In this document: piece by piece, positions 32,664 to 38,700 of the stretch
Numbering within the stretch: the first letter of the stretch is position 1
Layout of the letters: each line of letters starts with the position of its first letter
NCBI RefSeq assembly: GCF_015667935.1
Contig: NZ_JADPET010000008.1
Location: forward strand, 1 to 38,700
Direction of reading: 5' to 3'
Length of the DNA stretch: 38,700 nucleotides
DNA from: Clostridium sp. 1001270J_160509_D11
GTDB lineage: Bacteria; Bacillota; Clostridia; Peptostreptococcales; Peptostreptococcaceae
The notes under the pieces: model-generated
Database searches by the model: none
Seen by the model: the letters and a program-made list of their open reading frames with translations, nothing else
Told to the model about the DNA's origin: nothing
Made by a program: the position numbers and the translations under genes

Positions 32664-32752
32664 CAAAATTCACCCTCCTTTTCTCTCTCAAGTTCTTCTA
32701 TATTAAGTCGTAAAGCATATAATAAACTGCTTTCGTAACTATCATGGTTCAC
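32663..32752 (-). CDS. Possible 29-residue peptide before ERF
   Basis: A GTG-started frame (MNHDSYESSLLYALRLNIEE, ending LEREKEGEF) fills the gap between two genes, and its TGA overlaps the ERF ATG (TGATG). Its ribosome-binding site is weak (GGACA), so it may exist mainly to couple translation. Confidence 0.4.
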   Translation of the reverse strand: MNHDSYESSLLYALRLNIEELEREKEGEF

Positions 32753-32757
32753 TTGTC

Positions 32758-32967
32758 CTATTTTTGATATGTTTTTATGTAGTGTCTTTTAAAATCTCCT
32801 ATAGTCATTTCTTTTCTATTATTTAGAGCAAATTCCGCTCCTTCGATGAATCCTAATCTACCTTCTGGGTCACTAGTATTTCTGTATAGTCTAACTAGGA
32901 ATAATCTTTGTTCTAATGTCTTTATATCAGATTGTTTAACTCCCTCTGCTTGTAAATTAAACTTCAT
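32758..32967 (-). CDS. Hypothetical 69-residue protein
   Basis: Unrecognised, soluble, basic and helical: MKFNLQAEGVKQSDIKTLEQ, then RLGFIEGAEFALNNRKEMTI. AAAGGGG lies 7 nt before the ATG. It belongs to the block of small early genes; a hairpin (33024-33050) lies in its 5' untranslated region. Confidence 0.65.
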   Translation of the reverse strand: MKFNLQAEGVKQSDIKTLEQRLFLVRLYRNTSDPEGRLGFIEGAEFALNNRKEMTIGDFKRHYIKTYQK

Positions 32968-33023
32968 ATTTATCCCCTTTCGTGATATAATATAAGTACT
33001 TTATAATATGTATGGTTATGTTA

Positions 33024-33050
33024 GCTCCCTAGACTGGTACTCTAGAGAGC
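33024..33050 (-). promoter_or_regulatory. mRNA hairpin in the early operon
   Basis: On the minus-strand RNA, GCUCUCUAGA pairs with UCUAGGGAGC completely (one U.G pair) around a 7-nt loop; on the plus-strand RNA one pair would be mismatched, so the minus strand is the favoured sense. No T run follows on that strand, so it is more likely a processing or stability element than a terminator. Confidence 0.5.
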
Positions 33051-33068
33051 TTATTTTTTATTGAATTT

Positions 33069-33269
33069 TTATTGGTGTGTCATATCGTAAACTAAGTCTT
33101 GGTAATCTTGTTCCATTTTTGTAAATTCTTTTACATCTTCTAATGTCATTTCTTCTTGTTCTTCTGTTATTCTTCTAACTTGTAACATTGCTATGTATTC
33201 AAGAAAAGTCATATCTGGGTTTTCTTTTGCTGCTCTATCTAGGTATTCTGGTGTGCATATCATTGTCAT
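33069..33269 (-). CDS. Hypothetical 66-residue acidic protein
   Basis: Unrecognised. Acidic and helical (YLDRAAKENPDMTFLEYIAM; ITEEQEEMTLEDVKEFTKME). AAGGAGGTG is well placed before the ATG. It is immediately followed by the hairpin-containing gap. Confidence 0.65.
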   Translation of the reverse strand: MTMICTPEYLDRAAKENPDMTFLEYIAMLQVRRITEEQEEMTLEDVKEFTKMEQDYQDLVYDMTHQ

Positions 33270-33542
33270 TTATATCACCTCCTTGATTCCTTCGATATAG
33301 TTGTCTAGTAAGTCTGAAATGTCGTGTAGATTTGTTGCTACATTATAACCAGCACTTGTAAGCACTATATAATGTACTTTTTTGTTGTATTCTTCGATTG
33401 AAATTGTTAAAGCATAATAGCTTTCACCACTAACTTGTAAAGATAGGTCCATTCCTATTTTTGCAAATTCTAGATTATCGTTGATGTATTCTGCTTTAGC
33501 AAATAAACCTAAAGCTTTTACTCTAAACTCTTGATTTGTCAT
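33270..33542 (-). CDS. Hypothetical 90-residue protein
   Basis: Unrecognised alpha/beta protein (FRVKALGLFAKAEYINDNLE; YYALTISIEEYNKKVHYIVL). AGGGGGAA precedes the ATG. Its stop touches the next gene's ribosome-binding site, indicating tight packing within the early operon. Confidence 0.65.
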   Translation of the reverse strand: MTNQEFRVKALGLFAKAEYINDNLEFAKIGMDLSLQVSGESYYALTISIEEYNKKVHYIVLTSAGYNVATNLHDISDLLDNYIEGIKEVI

Positions 33543-33556
33543 TTGTTATTCCCCCT

Positions 33557-33739
33557 TTATACAGCTTTCATATTTCTTCTTTTGCATTCCCCTAGTTGAT
33601 AAAATATTTCTTCGTCTTTTCTGTCTTTAAATAACTTGTTGCATACGTTGTAGACTGCTTCTAAGTTCTCTCTAGAAGGTGTTAATGGACTTTTTACAGT
33701 TATCTTAACCCCTCCATTTTGATATATTTTTTCTTTCAT
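33557..33739 (-). CDS. Hypothetical 60-residue protein
   Basis: Short basic protein MKEKIYQNGGVKITVKSPLT... with a helical C-terminus (FYQLGECKRRNMKAV). AGGGGGTG lies 5 nt before the ATG. Similar small proteins occur beside replication genes in clostridial phages; function unknown. Confidence 0.62.
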   Translation of the reverse strand: MKEKIYQNGGVKITVKSPLTPSRENLEAVYNVCNKLFKDRKDEEIFYQLGECKRRNMKAV

Positions 33740-33778
33740 ATTGCACCCCCTAATAAAATATGTTGCCTAAAATTTGTC

Positions 33779-33862
33779 CTATTCGTGGATACTTCTCCAC
33801 CAAGCCCCAAATACGAAGCCCAAGCTAAATATGATACTTACTATTATGTATTTTGCTAACAT
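33779..33862 (-). CDS. 27-residue early membrane peptide
   Basis: The peptide MLAKYIIVSIIFSLGFVFGA followed by WWRSIHE has one transmembrane helix and a basic/aromatic end. ATAGGAGG stands 4 nt before the ATG. It starts 9 bp after the upstream gene. Possibly affects the host membrane early in infection; function unknown. Confidence 0.6.
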   Translation of the reverse strand: MLAKYIIVSIIFSLGFVFGAWWRSIHE

Positions 33863-33870
33863 GATGCCTC

Positions 33871-34074
33871 CTATCTGCTATAATCAACTACTGTGTTATT
33901 GCCTTGTTTTCTCAACATTGCAAATTTATTTTGTAACTTGTGGTACATCTTTATTTCTGTTTGAAATGGTGTAAATATACTCCATTCTTCACAAAAACCT
34001 TTGCCTCTTAATACATCTGCTACTTCTTCAACCTCTTTTCTAAAGAAATGTTCTGTTTTTTTGTATACTGCCAT
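33871..34074 (-). CDS. Hypothetical 67-residue protein
   Basis: Unrecognised. Basic and helical: MAVYKKTEHFFRKEVEEVAD, then VLRGKGFCEEWSIFTPFQTE. AAGGGGG lies 8 nt before the ATG. It lies between the antirepressor and the small membrane peptide in the early operon. Confidence 0.62.
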   Translation of the reverse strand: MAVYKKTEHFFRKEVEEVADVLRGKGFCEEWSIFTPFQTEIKMYHKLQNKFAMLRKQGNNTVVDYSR

Positions 34075-34093
34075 AATGATTACCCCCTTTGTA

Positions 34094-34864
34094 TTATAAA
34101 ATTGTATCTTCTAATAACATTTGTCTGTTAACTGCGTCTATAACTTCCTTGTAAACAGTTGGTGGCTTATAGGCTTCTATAACTTTTAAAGCATCGTCTA
34201 ACTGGCAACGTTTTATAGCTTTATAACTTAATACATCAAACTCTCTTTTTAACTGATTCTGTGCATCTATATACATCTTTGTTCTAATAGATTTATCTTT
34301 ATAAGCCAGGGCATTTTTACCACCCATTTCTTTTATCACTTTACCTCTTAATGCTTTCTGCAAGGTTTCACACTCTATGCTAAATAATGGTGCATTATTT
34401 TTAAAATCTTTTAGATCTTCTGTAACTGTTTTTACATCTTGTTCTATTTGCTGCTGTTTTTTATCTATTGCAAATATCGCTTGTAATTCTTTACTCATCC
34501 CAGCATACGGATTTATGTTTTTTATTTTTTCTTCCATTTTGTTGAATGCTTCTATATATTTAAGTTTCCAATTATCAGCTTTTGCCCCTGTAAACCCCAT
34601 TACTACAAAACTAAAACCATCTCTAGTCATAAGATATTCTTTTGATTGTCTATTAGATTTATCAGTATAAGTAGTTCCGATGAAATATTTAGGTGAAGCC
34701 AAAATTGGATTAACCTCTATTTTATTTTCGATAGTTCTTAAAACTTTTGAATGTTCTTTCTCAAAATTATTAGCAACTTCTCTACTACTAACTACTGGTT
34801 GTCCTTCGTATTCTTTCACTTCTATACTTGCTACTAAGTTATTCATTTCTTTTATGTAATCCAT
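34094..34864 (-). CDS. Rha-family antirepressor with ORF6C domain
   Basis: 256 residues. The N-terminal Rha/phage regulatory domain has VVSSREVANNFEKEHSKVLR, ASPKYFIGTTYTDKSNRQSK and YLMTRDGFSFVVMGFTGAKA; the C-terminal ORF6C domain (about 170-250) includes GKVIKEMGGKNALAYKDKSI and AIKRCQLDDALKVIEAY. Proteins of this build act as antirepressors or early regulators that interfere with lysogenic repression. It is the second gene of the early operon after Cro. Confidence 0.9.
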   Translation of the reverse strand: MDYIKEMNNLVASIEVKEYEGQPVVSSREVANNFEKEHSKVLRTIENKIEVNPILASPKYFIGTTYTDKSNRQSKEYLMTRDGFSFVVMGFTGAKADNWKLKYIEAFNKMEEKIKNINPYAGMSKELQAIFAIDKKQQQIEQDVKTVTEDLKDFKNNAPLFSIECETLQKALRGKVIKEMGGKNALAYKDKSIRTKMYIDAQNQLKREFDVLSYKAIKRCQLDDALKVIEAYKPPTVYKEVIDAVNRQMLLEDTIL

Positions 34865-34888
34865 GTTATTTAATCCTCCCTTAATTAA

Positions 34889-35131
34889 TTATAAATTACT
34901 GCATACTTTTCTTGATTGAGTATCCTTTATGTGGACTTCGTGGCTAAAAAAAAGTTCTTCTATGCTGACGTCAAATAAATCAGCCATCGTCTTAGCTTCG
35001 GTTAATGTTATTTTTCTCCTTCCTGTTTCTTTATTTGCGTAACTTGTTTTAGTTACTCCTAATACTTTTGCTAAATCTTCTTGAGTGTAACCATATACAT
35101 TTCTGTATATTTTTAAATTCATCAAGTTCAT
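34889..35131 (-). CDS. Cro-like HTH repressor
   Basis: 80 residues, XRE/HTH_3 family: LKIYRNVYGYTQEDLAKVLG, VTKTSYANKETGRRKITLTE, then AKTMADLFDVSIEELFF. First gene of the early operon and divergent from the CI-like gene, with AAGGAGGTG at the ATG. It probably binds the operators of the intergenic region to commit to lytic growth. Confidence 0.88.
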   Translation of the reverse strand: MNLMNLKIYRNVYGYTQEDLAKVLGVTKTSYANKETGRRKITLTEAKTMADLFDVSIEELFFSHEVHIKDTQSRKVCSNL

Positions 35132-35163
35132 TCTTGCACCTCCTTGATTTAATTTATACTTTC

Positions 35164-35192
35164 ATTATATATACGTTTCGTGTACTTGTCAA
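35164..35192 (-). promoter_or_regulatory. Early promoter with embedded operator
   Basis: Perfect consensus TTGACA (35187-35192), 17-nt spacer, TATAAT (35164-35169) on the minus strand. The spacer carries TACACGAAACGTATA (35170-35184), related to the palindrome in the HNH promoter and placed at the same distance from -35. It drives cro and the early operon. Confidence 0.93.
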
Positions 35193-35350
35193 CAGCATTT
35201 TCAAAAAAAGTTTTCGCGTTGTTATATTTTCTTGAAATAACAATTATTCGTATAATCAAATATGTTATAATTACTTTATAATTTAGAGGGAATAGTATTC
35301 ATAAAGTAGAATATTATATAAGAAGGAAATGACTGGAAGGAATGAAAAAT

Positions 35351-35680
35351 ATGAGTAAAACACAAGGAGATATATTGAGGGAATTGCGACTGGAAAAAGA
35401 TATTACGCAAGAAGATTTAGGCAAAGCCCTAAATGTGAGTAAACAGACTGTCAATAACTGGGAAAACAATAGAAGAAAATGTGATTCAGATACTCTATTT
35501 AAACTAGCAAAATTCTTTGATGTTACAGTTGATTATTTGCTAGGTATTAATGAAAATAAAAAACCTATTGAAGATCTAACAGAAAAGCAAAAACAAGCGC
35601 TTAGACTGGCAGACCAGCTATCTGATGAAGAATTTGATAACATAATAAGGCTTGTAATAAGCATGAAAAGAGGGACTTAA
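35351..35680 (+). CDS. CI-like lysogenic repressor (XRE family)
   Basis: 109 residues from ATG 35351, 9 nt after GGAAGGA; an ATG three codons upstream abuts that site. The N-terminal HTH domain is LRELRLEKDITQEDLGKALN, VSKQTVNNWENNRRKCDSDT with AKFFDVTVDYLLGI; the C-terminal ~40 residues are an acidic helical oligomerisation tail (SDEEFDNIIRLVISM). There is no LexA-like protease domain, so induction should rely on the antirepressor rather than RecA-stimulated cleavage. Divergent from cro. Promoter candidates with TATAAT-like boxes occur at about 35255-35285 but none is clear. Confidence 0.87.
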   Translation: MSKTQGDILRELRLEKDITQEDLGKALNVSKQTVNNWENNRRKCDSDTLFKLAKFFDVTVDYLLGINENKKPIEDLTEKQKQALRLADQLSDEEFDNIIRLVISMKRGT

Positions 35681-35699
35681 TTCTAAGCCCCTCTTTTTT
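35668..35699. terminator. Bidirectional terminator after the repressor gene
   Basis: AAGAGGG/CCCTCTT (35668-35674, 35689-35695) with T-rich sequence on both strands, between two convergent genes (repressor and the 38-residue peptide). Confidence 0.85.
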
Positions 35700-35814
35700 A
35701 CACAGTTTTATTTTCTACTTGTTTTTGCATTTTTTTTATTATATCTTCTAATATTTCATCGTCTACTAATAATATCTCTTCTTTGTTTTTTAGTGATACA
35801 CTCTTTTCTTCCAA
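35698..35814 (-). CDS. Hypothetical 38-residue charged peptide
   Basis: A TTG-started gene with strong AAGGGGGA 5 nt upstream, encoding MEEKSVSLKNKEEILLVDDE and a lysine-rich end (IIKKMQKQVENKTV). Convergent with the repressor and the only minus-strand gene within the lysogeny module. It has its own TATAAT-like box upstream (about 35869). The region 35815-36074 otherwise contains only AT-rich sequence without a credible gene. Size and independent location make it one candidate for a directionality or immunity peptide, unproven. Confidence 0.55.
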   Translation of the reverse strand: MEEKSVSLKNKEEILLVDDEILEDIIKKMQKQVENKTV

Positions 35815-36074
35815 ATAGATTCCCCCTTAATGCAAACAAATGTTCTATTTTATTCTTTATATATATTATACACCAAGTTATAAGTTATATATATTATTTT
35901 TTCGAAATATTTATAATGTTATTATACTACTAAACATTAAGTCAAAAAAGTGTTTCAGAATATTTTACATGTATATAGGGGAAAAATTAATTTTTTATCA
36001 AATTATGTTGGAAAGTAATGCTATAAATATGGCTTTCTGCTACAATTTAAGAAAAAATATTAAGGGGTGATATT

Positions 36075-36185
36075 ATGAAAAAGAAAGCAATTATTGCGGT
36101 ATTAGTTATAGTAGTTTTAGTAATAATTATAGCTGGTATGCCTGGTTTTAAAGCTGGATTTAATGCGGGATTTAATGCAAAATAA
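36075..36185 (+). CDS. 36-residue membrane peptide
   Basis: MKKKAIIAVLVIVVLVIIIA followed by GMPGFKAGFNAGFNAK: a basic N-terminus, one strong transmembrane helix and a glycine-rich repeated tail (GFKAGFNAGFNA). AAGGGGTG precedes the ATG. It is 19 bp before the lipoprotein gene, in the lysogenically oriented module, so it may be expressed in the lysogen and act at the membrane. Confidence 0.65.
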   Translation: MKKKAIIAVLVIVVLVIIIAGMPGFKAGFNAGFNAK

Positions 36186-36204
36186 AAAAGGAGAGTGGGG
36201 AGTT

Positions 36205-36633
36205 ATGAAGAAAATATTAAGTATAATGCTATGTATTATTATGTGTGCTGGGTTTGTGGGTTGCTCCAGCAGTAGTTCATCTAGTGATAAAGGAGGATAT
36301 ACTATTTTACATGGTGAGTATCTAGAATCAAATGAAACAGATGATAACGGATTAGTTATAAAAGTTAAAATCAAACCTTCTACTACTAACAAGTTAACTA
36401 TCGACCAAAATGGTTATAATGTAGAAGATCTTATAAAAAATCAAGGTTGCGATAAGTATGATAAAATAGATTACTGGGCTGTTGCAGATATGGATAATGG
36501 TAAAGAAGAAAAAGTCGTATCATTTACATTAGATAATAAAACTATCCAAGGCATAAAAGATGGTAACATAGTTGCTAATGAGATAGTAAATACATATGCA
36601 AATGATGTATATATACACCAAAGTTTAAAATAA
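36205..36633 (+). CDS. Prophage lipoprotein, possible superinfection exclusion
   Basis: 142 residues from ATG 36205, with GGAGAGTGGGGAG upstream; an earlier in-frame ATG lies inside the previous gene. The signal peptide MKKILSIMLCIIMCAGFVGC ends in a lipobox with Cys20, followed by seven serines. The mature part is an unrecognised small beta/alpha domain (GGYTILHGEYLESNETDDNG; YDKIDYWAVADMDNGKEEKV). Lipoproteins expressed from lysogeny modules, such as Ltp of TP-J34, block DNA injection of related phages. That role is inference here. Confidence 0.72.
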   Translation: MKKILSIMLCIIMCAGFVGCSSSSSSSDKGGYTILHGEYLESNETDDNGLVIKVKIKPSTTNKLTIDQNGYNVEDLIKNQGCDKYDKIDYWAVADMDNGKEEKVVSFTLDNKTIQGIKDGNIVANEIVNTYANDVYIHQSLK

Positions 36634-36655
36634 TAAATAATATAGATAAACATCA

Positions 36656-36681
36656 GGGCAGTTTTACCAGCTGCTCTTTTT
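36656..36681 (+). terminator. Terminator before the integrase gene
   Basis: GGGCAG (36656-36661) pairs with CTGCTC (36671-36676), one G.U pair, then TTTTT. It separates lipoprotein from integrase; the integrase ribosome-binding site follows 8 bp later. Confidence 0.75.
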
Positions 36682-36698
36682 AATTAGGAGGAAATAAG

Positions 36699-38225
36699 AT
36701 GTATGCAATGTATTTAAGGAAAAGCCGTGCTGATGATAAGGATATTCCATTAGAAAAGGTTCTAAAAAATCATTACAATATGCTAACGGAATTGGCTGAC
36801 AAGTTAAAAATACAGATAGAAGAAGAAAATGTATTTCGAGAAATAGAAACTGGAGATAGTATTTCTATCCGTCCAAAGATGCAGGACCTACTAGAAAAAG
36901 TATCTGAGGGATTATATGAAGGTGTTTTTTGCACTGAATTATCAAGGTTATGTAGAGGTAGTAAGATAGACCAAGAAATTGTATCTAGTACCTTTACTGC
37001 TGCGGAATGTAAAATAATTACACCAAGTAAGACTTATGACCTTGCAAATAATGAGTTCGATGAAGAAATGGTCGACTTCGGACTGTTCATGTCTAGAAGG
37101 GAATATAAAACTATCACGAAACGTATGCAACGAGGTCGTGAACAATCCGTAAAACAAGGTAAATACATAGGCTCTATTCTTCCTTATGGCTATAACAAGG
37201 AGAAATTAGAGGGAGAAAATGGCTTTAAACTTACAATCAACGAAGAAGAAGCACATATAGTAAAATTAATATTTAAATGGTTTCTGGAAGATAATATTGG
37301 TGCTAGCATAATAGCGAAAAGGCTTAATCAAGGAGGCTATCCTACTAGAAGTGGTCGTGTATGGAGTTACAACTCAGTAAAAAATATATTAACAAGCAAT
37401 GTAGTAGCTGGATATCTCAAACATGGAGAAAGAAAATATAAGAAATATATAGATGCAAAAGGTAATGTAAAAAAATCTAGACCAGTAAATAAAGATGTTG
37501 AATATTATAAAGGACTGCATGAAGCAATTATACCTTTGCACAAATTTGAAAAGGTACAAGATATATTAAATTCTAGAAAGCAACATAAATCTAACTTTGA
37601 TTTGCCACTTAGTAATCCACTTGCTGGGCTAATAAGATGCTCTGAATGTAATAGAATCATGGTAAAAAGAAGATGTTCTCAAGGTGATTTCTTATATTGT
37701 TCTACTACTGGATGTAAAAATATAGGTTCTTATCTAAATAGAGTTGAAGAACATATTTTACAAGCATTATCAAATATGTTATCTGATTATGAATATTATG
37801 TAGATAATTATGAGCAAGAAACGATAAAAGAAAAAAGAAATGTAGACAATGATCTAAAAAGAATTGAAAAAGAAATTGAGAAACTAAATAAGCAATTTGA
37901 AAAATGCTGTACATTTTTAGAACAAGATGTATATACTATAGAAGTTTATAAAGATAGGACCAGTAAAATAAAAGATAAAATCAAAATACTAGAAGAAAAT
38001 AAAAAAGTATTAGAAAAAGAATTTGGTAGCGATAAAGTTATAAAAATAAAAAAACTAATACCTAAATTAGAAAATGTATTAAAAAATTATAATATTCTTA
38101 GTATAGAAGGAAAAAACGAATTGTTAAAAAGCATTATAAAAGAAATAACTTATGCTAAAAAGAAAAAAAGTAAAAAAGGCAGCAATGAGGATTACTTTGA
38201 GTTAGAAATAACACTAAATATATAA
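36699..38225 (+). CDS. Large serine recombinase (phage integrase)
   Basis: 508 residues. The resolvase domain begins YLRKSRAD with catalytic Ser9, and its active-site arginines lie in FCTELSRLCRG and SIRPKMQDLL. The recombinase domain follows (about 155-300; LPYGYNKEKLEGENGFKL, RSGRVWSYNSVKNILTSNVV), then a zinc ribbon with C314, C317, C334 and C339, and a long coiled coil (about 355-430) typical of serine integrases. AGGAGG lies 7 nt before the ATG. Its stop is 30 bp from the attR core. It should integrate by attP x attB alone and need a directionality factor to excise. Confidence 0.96.
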   Translation: MYAMYLRKSRADDKDIPLEKVLKNHYNMLTELADKLKIQIEEENVFREIETGDSISIRPKMQDLLEKVSEGLYEGVFCTELSRLCRGSKIDQEIVSSTFTAAECKIITPSKTYDLANNEFDEEMVDFGLFMSRREYKTITKRMQRGREQSVKQGKYIGSILPYGYNKEKLEGENGFKLTINEEEAHIVKLIFKWFLEDNIGASIIAKRLNQGGYPTRSGRVWSYNSVKNILTSNVVAGYLKHGERKYKKYIDAKGNVKKSRPVNKDVEYYKGLHEAIIPLHKFEKVQDILNSRKQHKSNFDLPLSNPLAGLIRCSECNRIMVKRRCSQGDFLYCSTTGCKNIGSYLNRVEEHILQALSNMLSDYEYYVDNYEQETIKEKRNVDNDLKRIEKEIEKLNKQFEKCCTFLEQDVYTIEVYKDRTSKIKDKIKILEENKKVLEKEFGSDKVIKIKKLIPKLENVLKNYNILSIEGKNELLKSIIKEITYAKKKKSKKGSNEDYFELEITLNI

Positions 38226-38228
38226 TTA

Positions 38229-38256
38229 TTATGTATAGCATTGATGTGCATATGAA
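38229..38256. other. attR: right attachment junction
   Basis: The phage arm TTATGTATAGCATT (38229-38242) is followed by the core GAA (38254-38256), which joins cotJC codon CTA. The arm is the exact reverse complement of 1910-1923. When the ends are rejoined, the dyad is centred on GA at 38254-38255, inside the core. Confidence 0.9.
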
Positions 38257-38634
38257 CTAGCTCACGTTGAAATGATATCAACTATGATTTATCAATTAAC
38301 AGATGGAGCTACACCAGAAGAATTAAAAGCTGCTGGCTTAGATGCTAACTATACTCAATTTGGACACGGAATTCAACCAACTGATGCAAATGGAGTTCCA
38401 TTTACAACTGCTTATATAAATGTATTTGGAGACCCTGTTACTGATTTACATGAGGATATGGCTGCTGAACAAAAGGCATTGGCAACATATTATCAATTGA
38501 TAAATTTAACAGATGACCCTGATTTAAAAGATGTTCTAAGCTTTTTAGGTCAAAGAGAAATCACTCATTATCAAAGATTCGGGGAAGCTTTGATGGATGT
38601 TTATGATTATACTGATTGTAAAAAATTTTTCTAG
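38257..38634 (+). pseudogene. cotJC: CotJC manganese catalase, 3' part
   Basis: 125 codons that continue cotJC after the core: LAHVEMISTMIYQLTDGATP and so on to YDYTDCKKFF. The first residues supply the His of the E-x-x-H metal site (His at 38263-38265); the second E-x-x-H (REITHYQRF) lies further on. There is no ribosome-binding site for the internal ATG at 38272, so it is not expressed alone. Joined to 1705-1899 it gives a 190-residue protein. A weak hairpin TTAGCT/AGCTAA follows near 38655-38670. Confidence 0.95.
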
Positions 38635-38700
38635 AAAATATTAATTATCTTAGCTTTTATTTGAGCTAACTTTAAAACACTAGATATAGTATAAGATCGG

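Larger units (their letters stand above)
1900..38256. mobile_element. Complete siphovirus prophage inserted in cotJC
   Basis: The element is bounded by the attachment core GAA (1897-1899 left, 38254-38256 right), so one copy plus 36,357 bp make up the insertion. It carries lysogeny, replication, packaging, capsid, tail and lysis modules in canonical order, and I see no frameshift in an essential gene; the split tape-measure gene is explained by a self-splicing intron. The host gene is restored exactly in frame when the element is removed. The boundaries come from cotJC continuity and from the attP dyad, both read directly from the sequence. Confidence 0.95.

Noticed and set aside
35840..36070. 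A 76-codon plus-strand frame in AT-rich DNA between repressor and membrane peptide
   Set aside because: It has tyrosine/isoleucine-rich random composition, no ribosome-binding site and overlaps a likely promoter region.
38272..38634. An independent 120-residue gene beginning at ATG 38272
   Set aside because: It is the C-terminal part of cotJC; the ATG is an internal methionine codon without a ribosome-binding site.

Overview
The window is a complete ~36.4 kb temperate siphovirus prophage (1900-38256) inserted in cotJC, a spore-coat manganese-catalase gene of a low-GC, spore-forming Clostridia host. The intact cotJA-cotJB pair and AT-rich codon use suggest a relative of Peptostreptococcaceae (Clostridioides/Romboutsia type), but the species cannot be fixed from this sequence. 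Host sequence is left of 1900 (a TtcA-like gene, cotJA, cotJB, the first 65 codons of cotJC) and right of 38256 (the last 125 codons of cotJC). Joining 1705-1899 to 38257-38634 restores an in-frame 190-residue CotJC across GTEE|LAHVEM. The large serine recombinase lies 30 bp from the right attachment core. The rejoined phage ends form a 52-bp dyad centred on a GA dinucleotide, as expected of a serine-integrase attP. A prophage interrupting a sporulation gene resembles the skin and SPbeta elements, which are excised in the mother cell during sporulation; whether that happens here is inference.

Layout. Almost all phage genes are on the minus strand. From right to left: integrase, lipoprotein, small membrane peptide and CI-like repressor (plus strand, lysogeny module); a perfect consensus early promoter (35164-35192); Cro-like protein, Rha/ORF6C antirepressor, a run of small genes, ERF recombinase, DnaD-like initiator, DnaC-like loader, DNA-binding zinc proteins, VRR-NUC nuclease, a phage sigma factor, a DUF1492/ArpU-type regulator and ThyX, closed by a terminator near 26590. 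Next come a NUMOD4-HNH endonuclease under a promoter that appears to share an operator with the early promoter, and a ~480-nt non-coding transcription unit with its own promoter, a tRNA-like fold and a UUCG-tetraloop terminator, directly before the late operon.

The late operon (25155 down to 1959) follows standard HK97-like order: HNH, small and large terminase, portal, ClpP-type protease, HK97 capsid, connector and tail-completion genes, tail tube, frameshifted tail-assembly chaperones, tape measure, Dit, a 1840-residue tail peptidoglycan hydrolase, a beta-helix tail spike, then XhlA, holin and amidase. The tape-measure gene is split by a group I intron (13285-14556) carrying an EDxHD-type homing endonuclease; splicing restores an 809-residue protein.

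How it fits together: repressor, Cro and antirepressor set the lysis/lysogeny switch; the early operon replicates and recombines DNA and makes regulators; the leader RNA with terminator before the late genes looks like an antitermination checkpoint or a stand-alone phage ncRNA; and excision by the recombinase should also repair the host's spore-coat gene.
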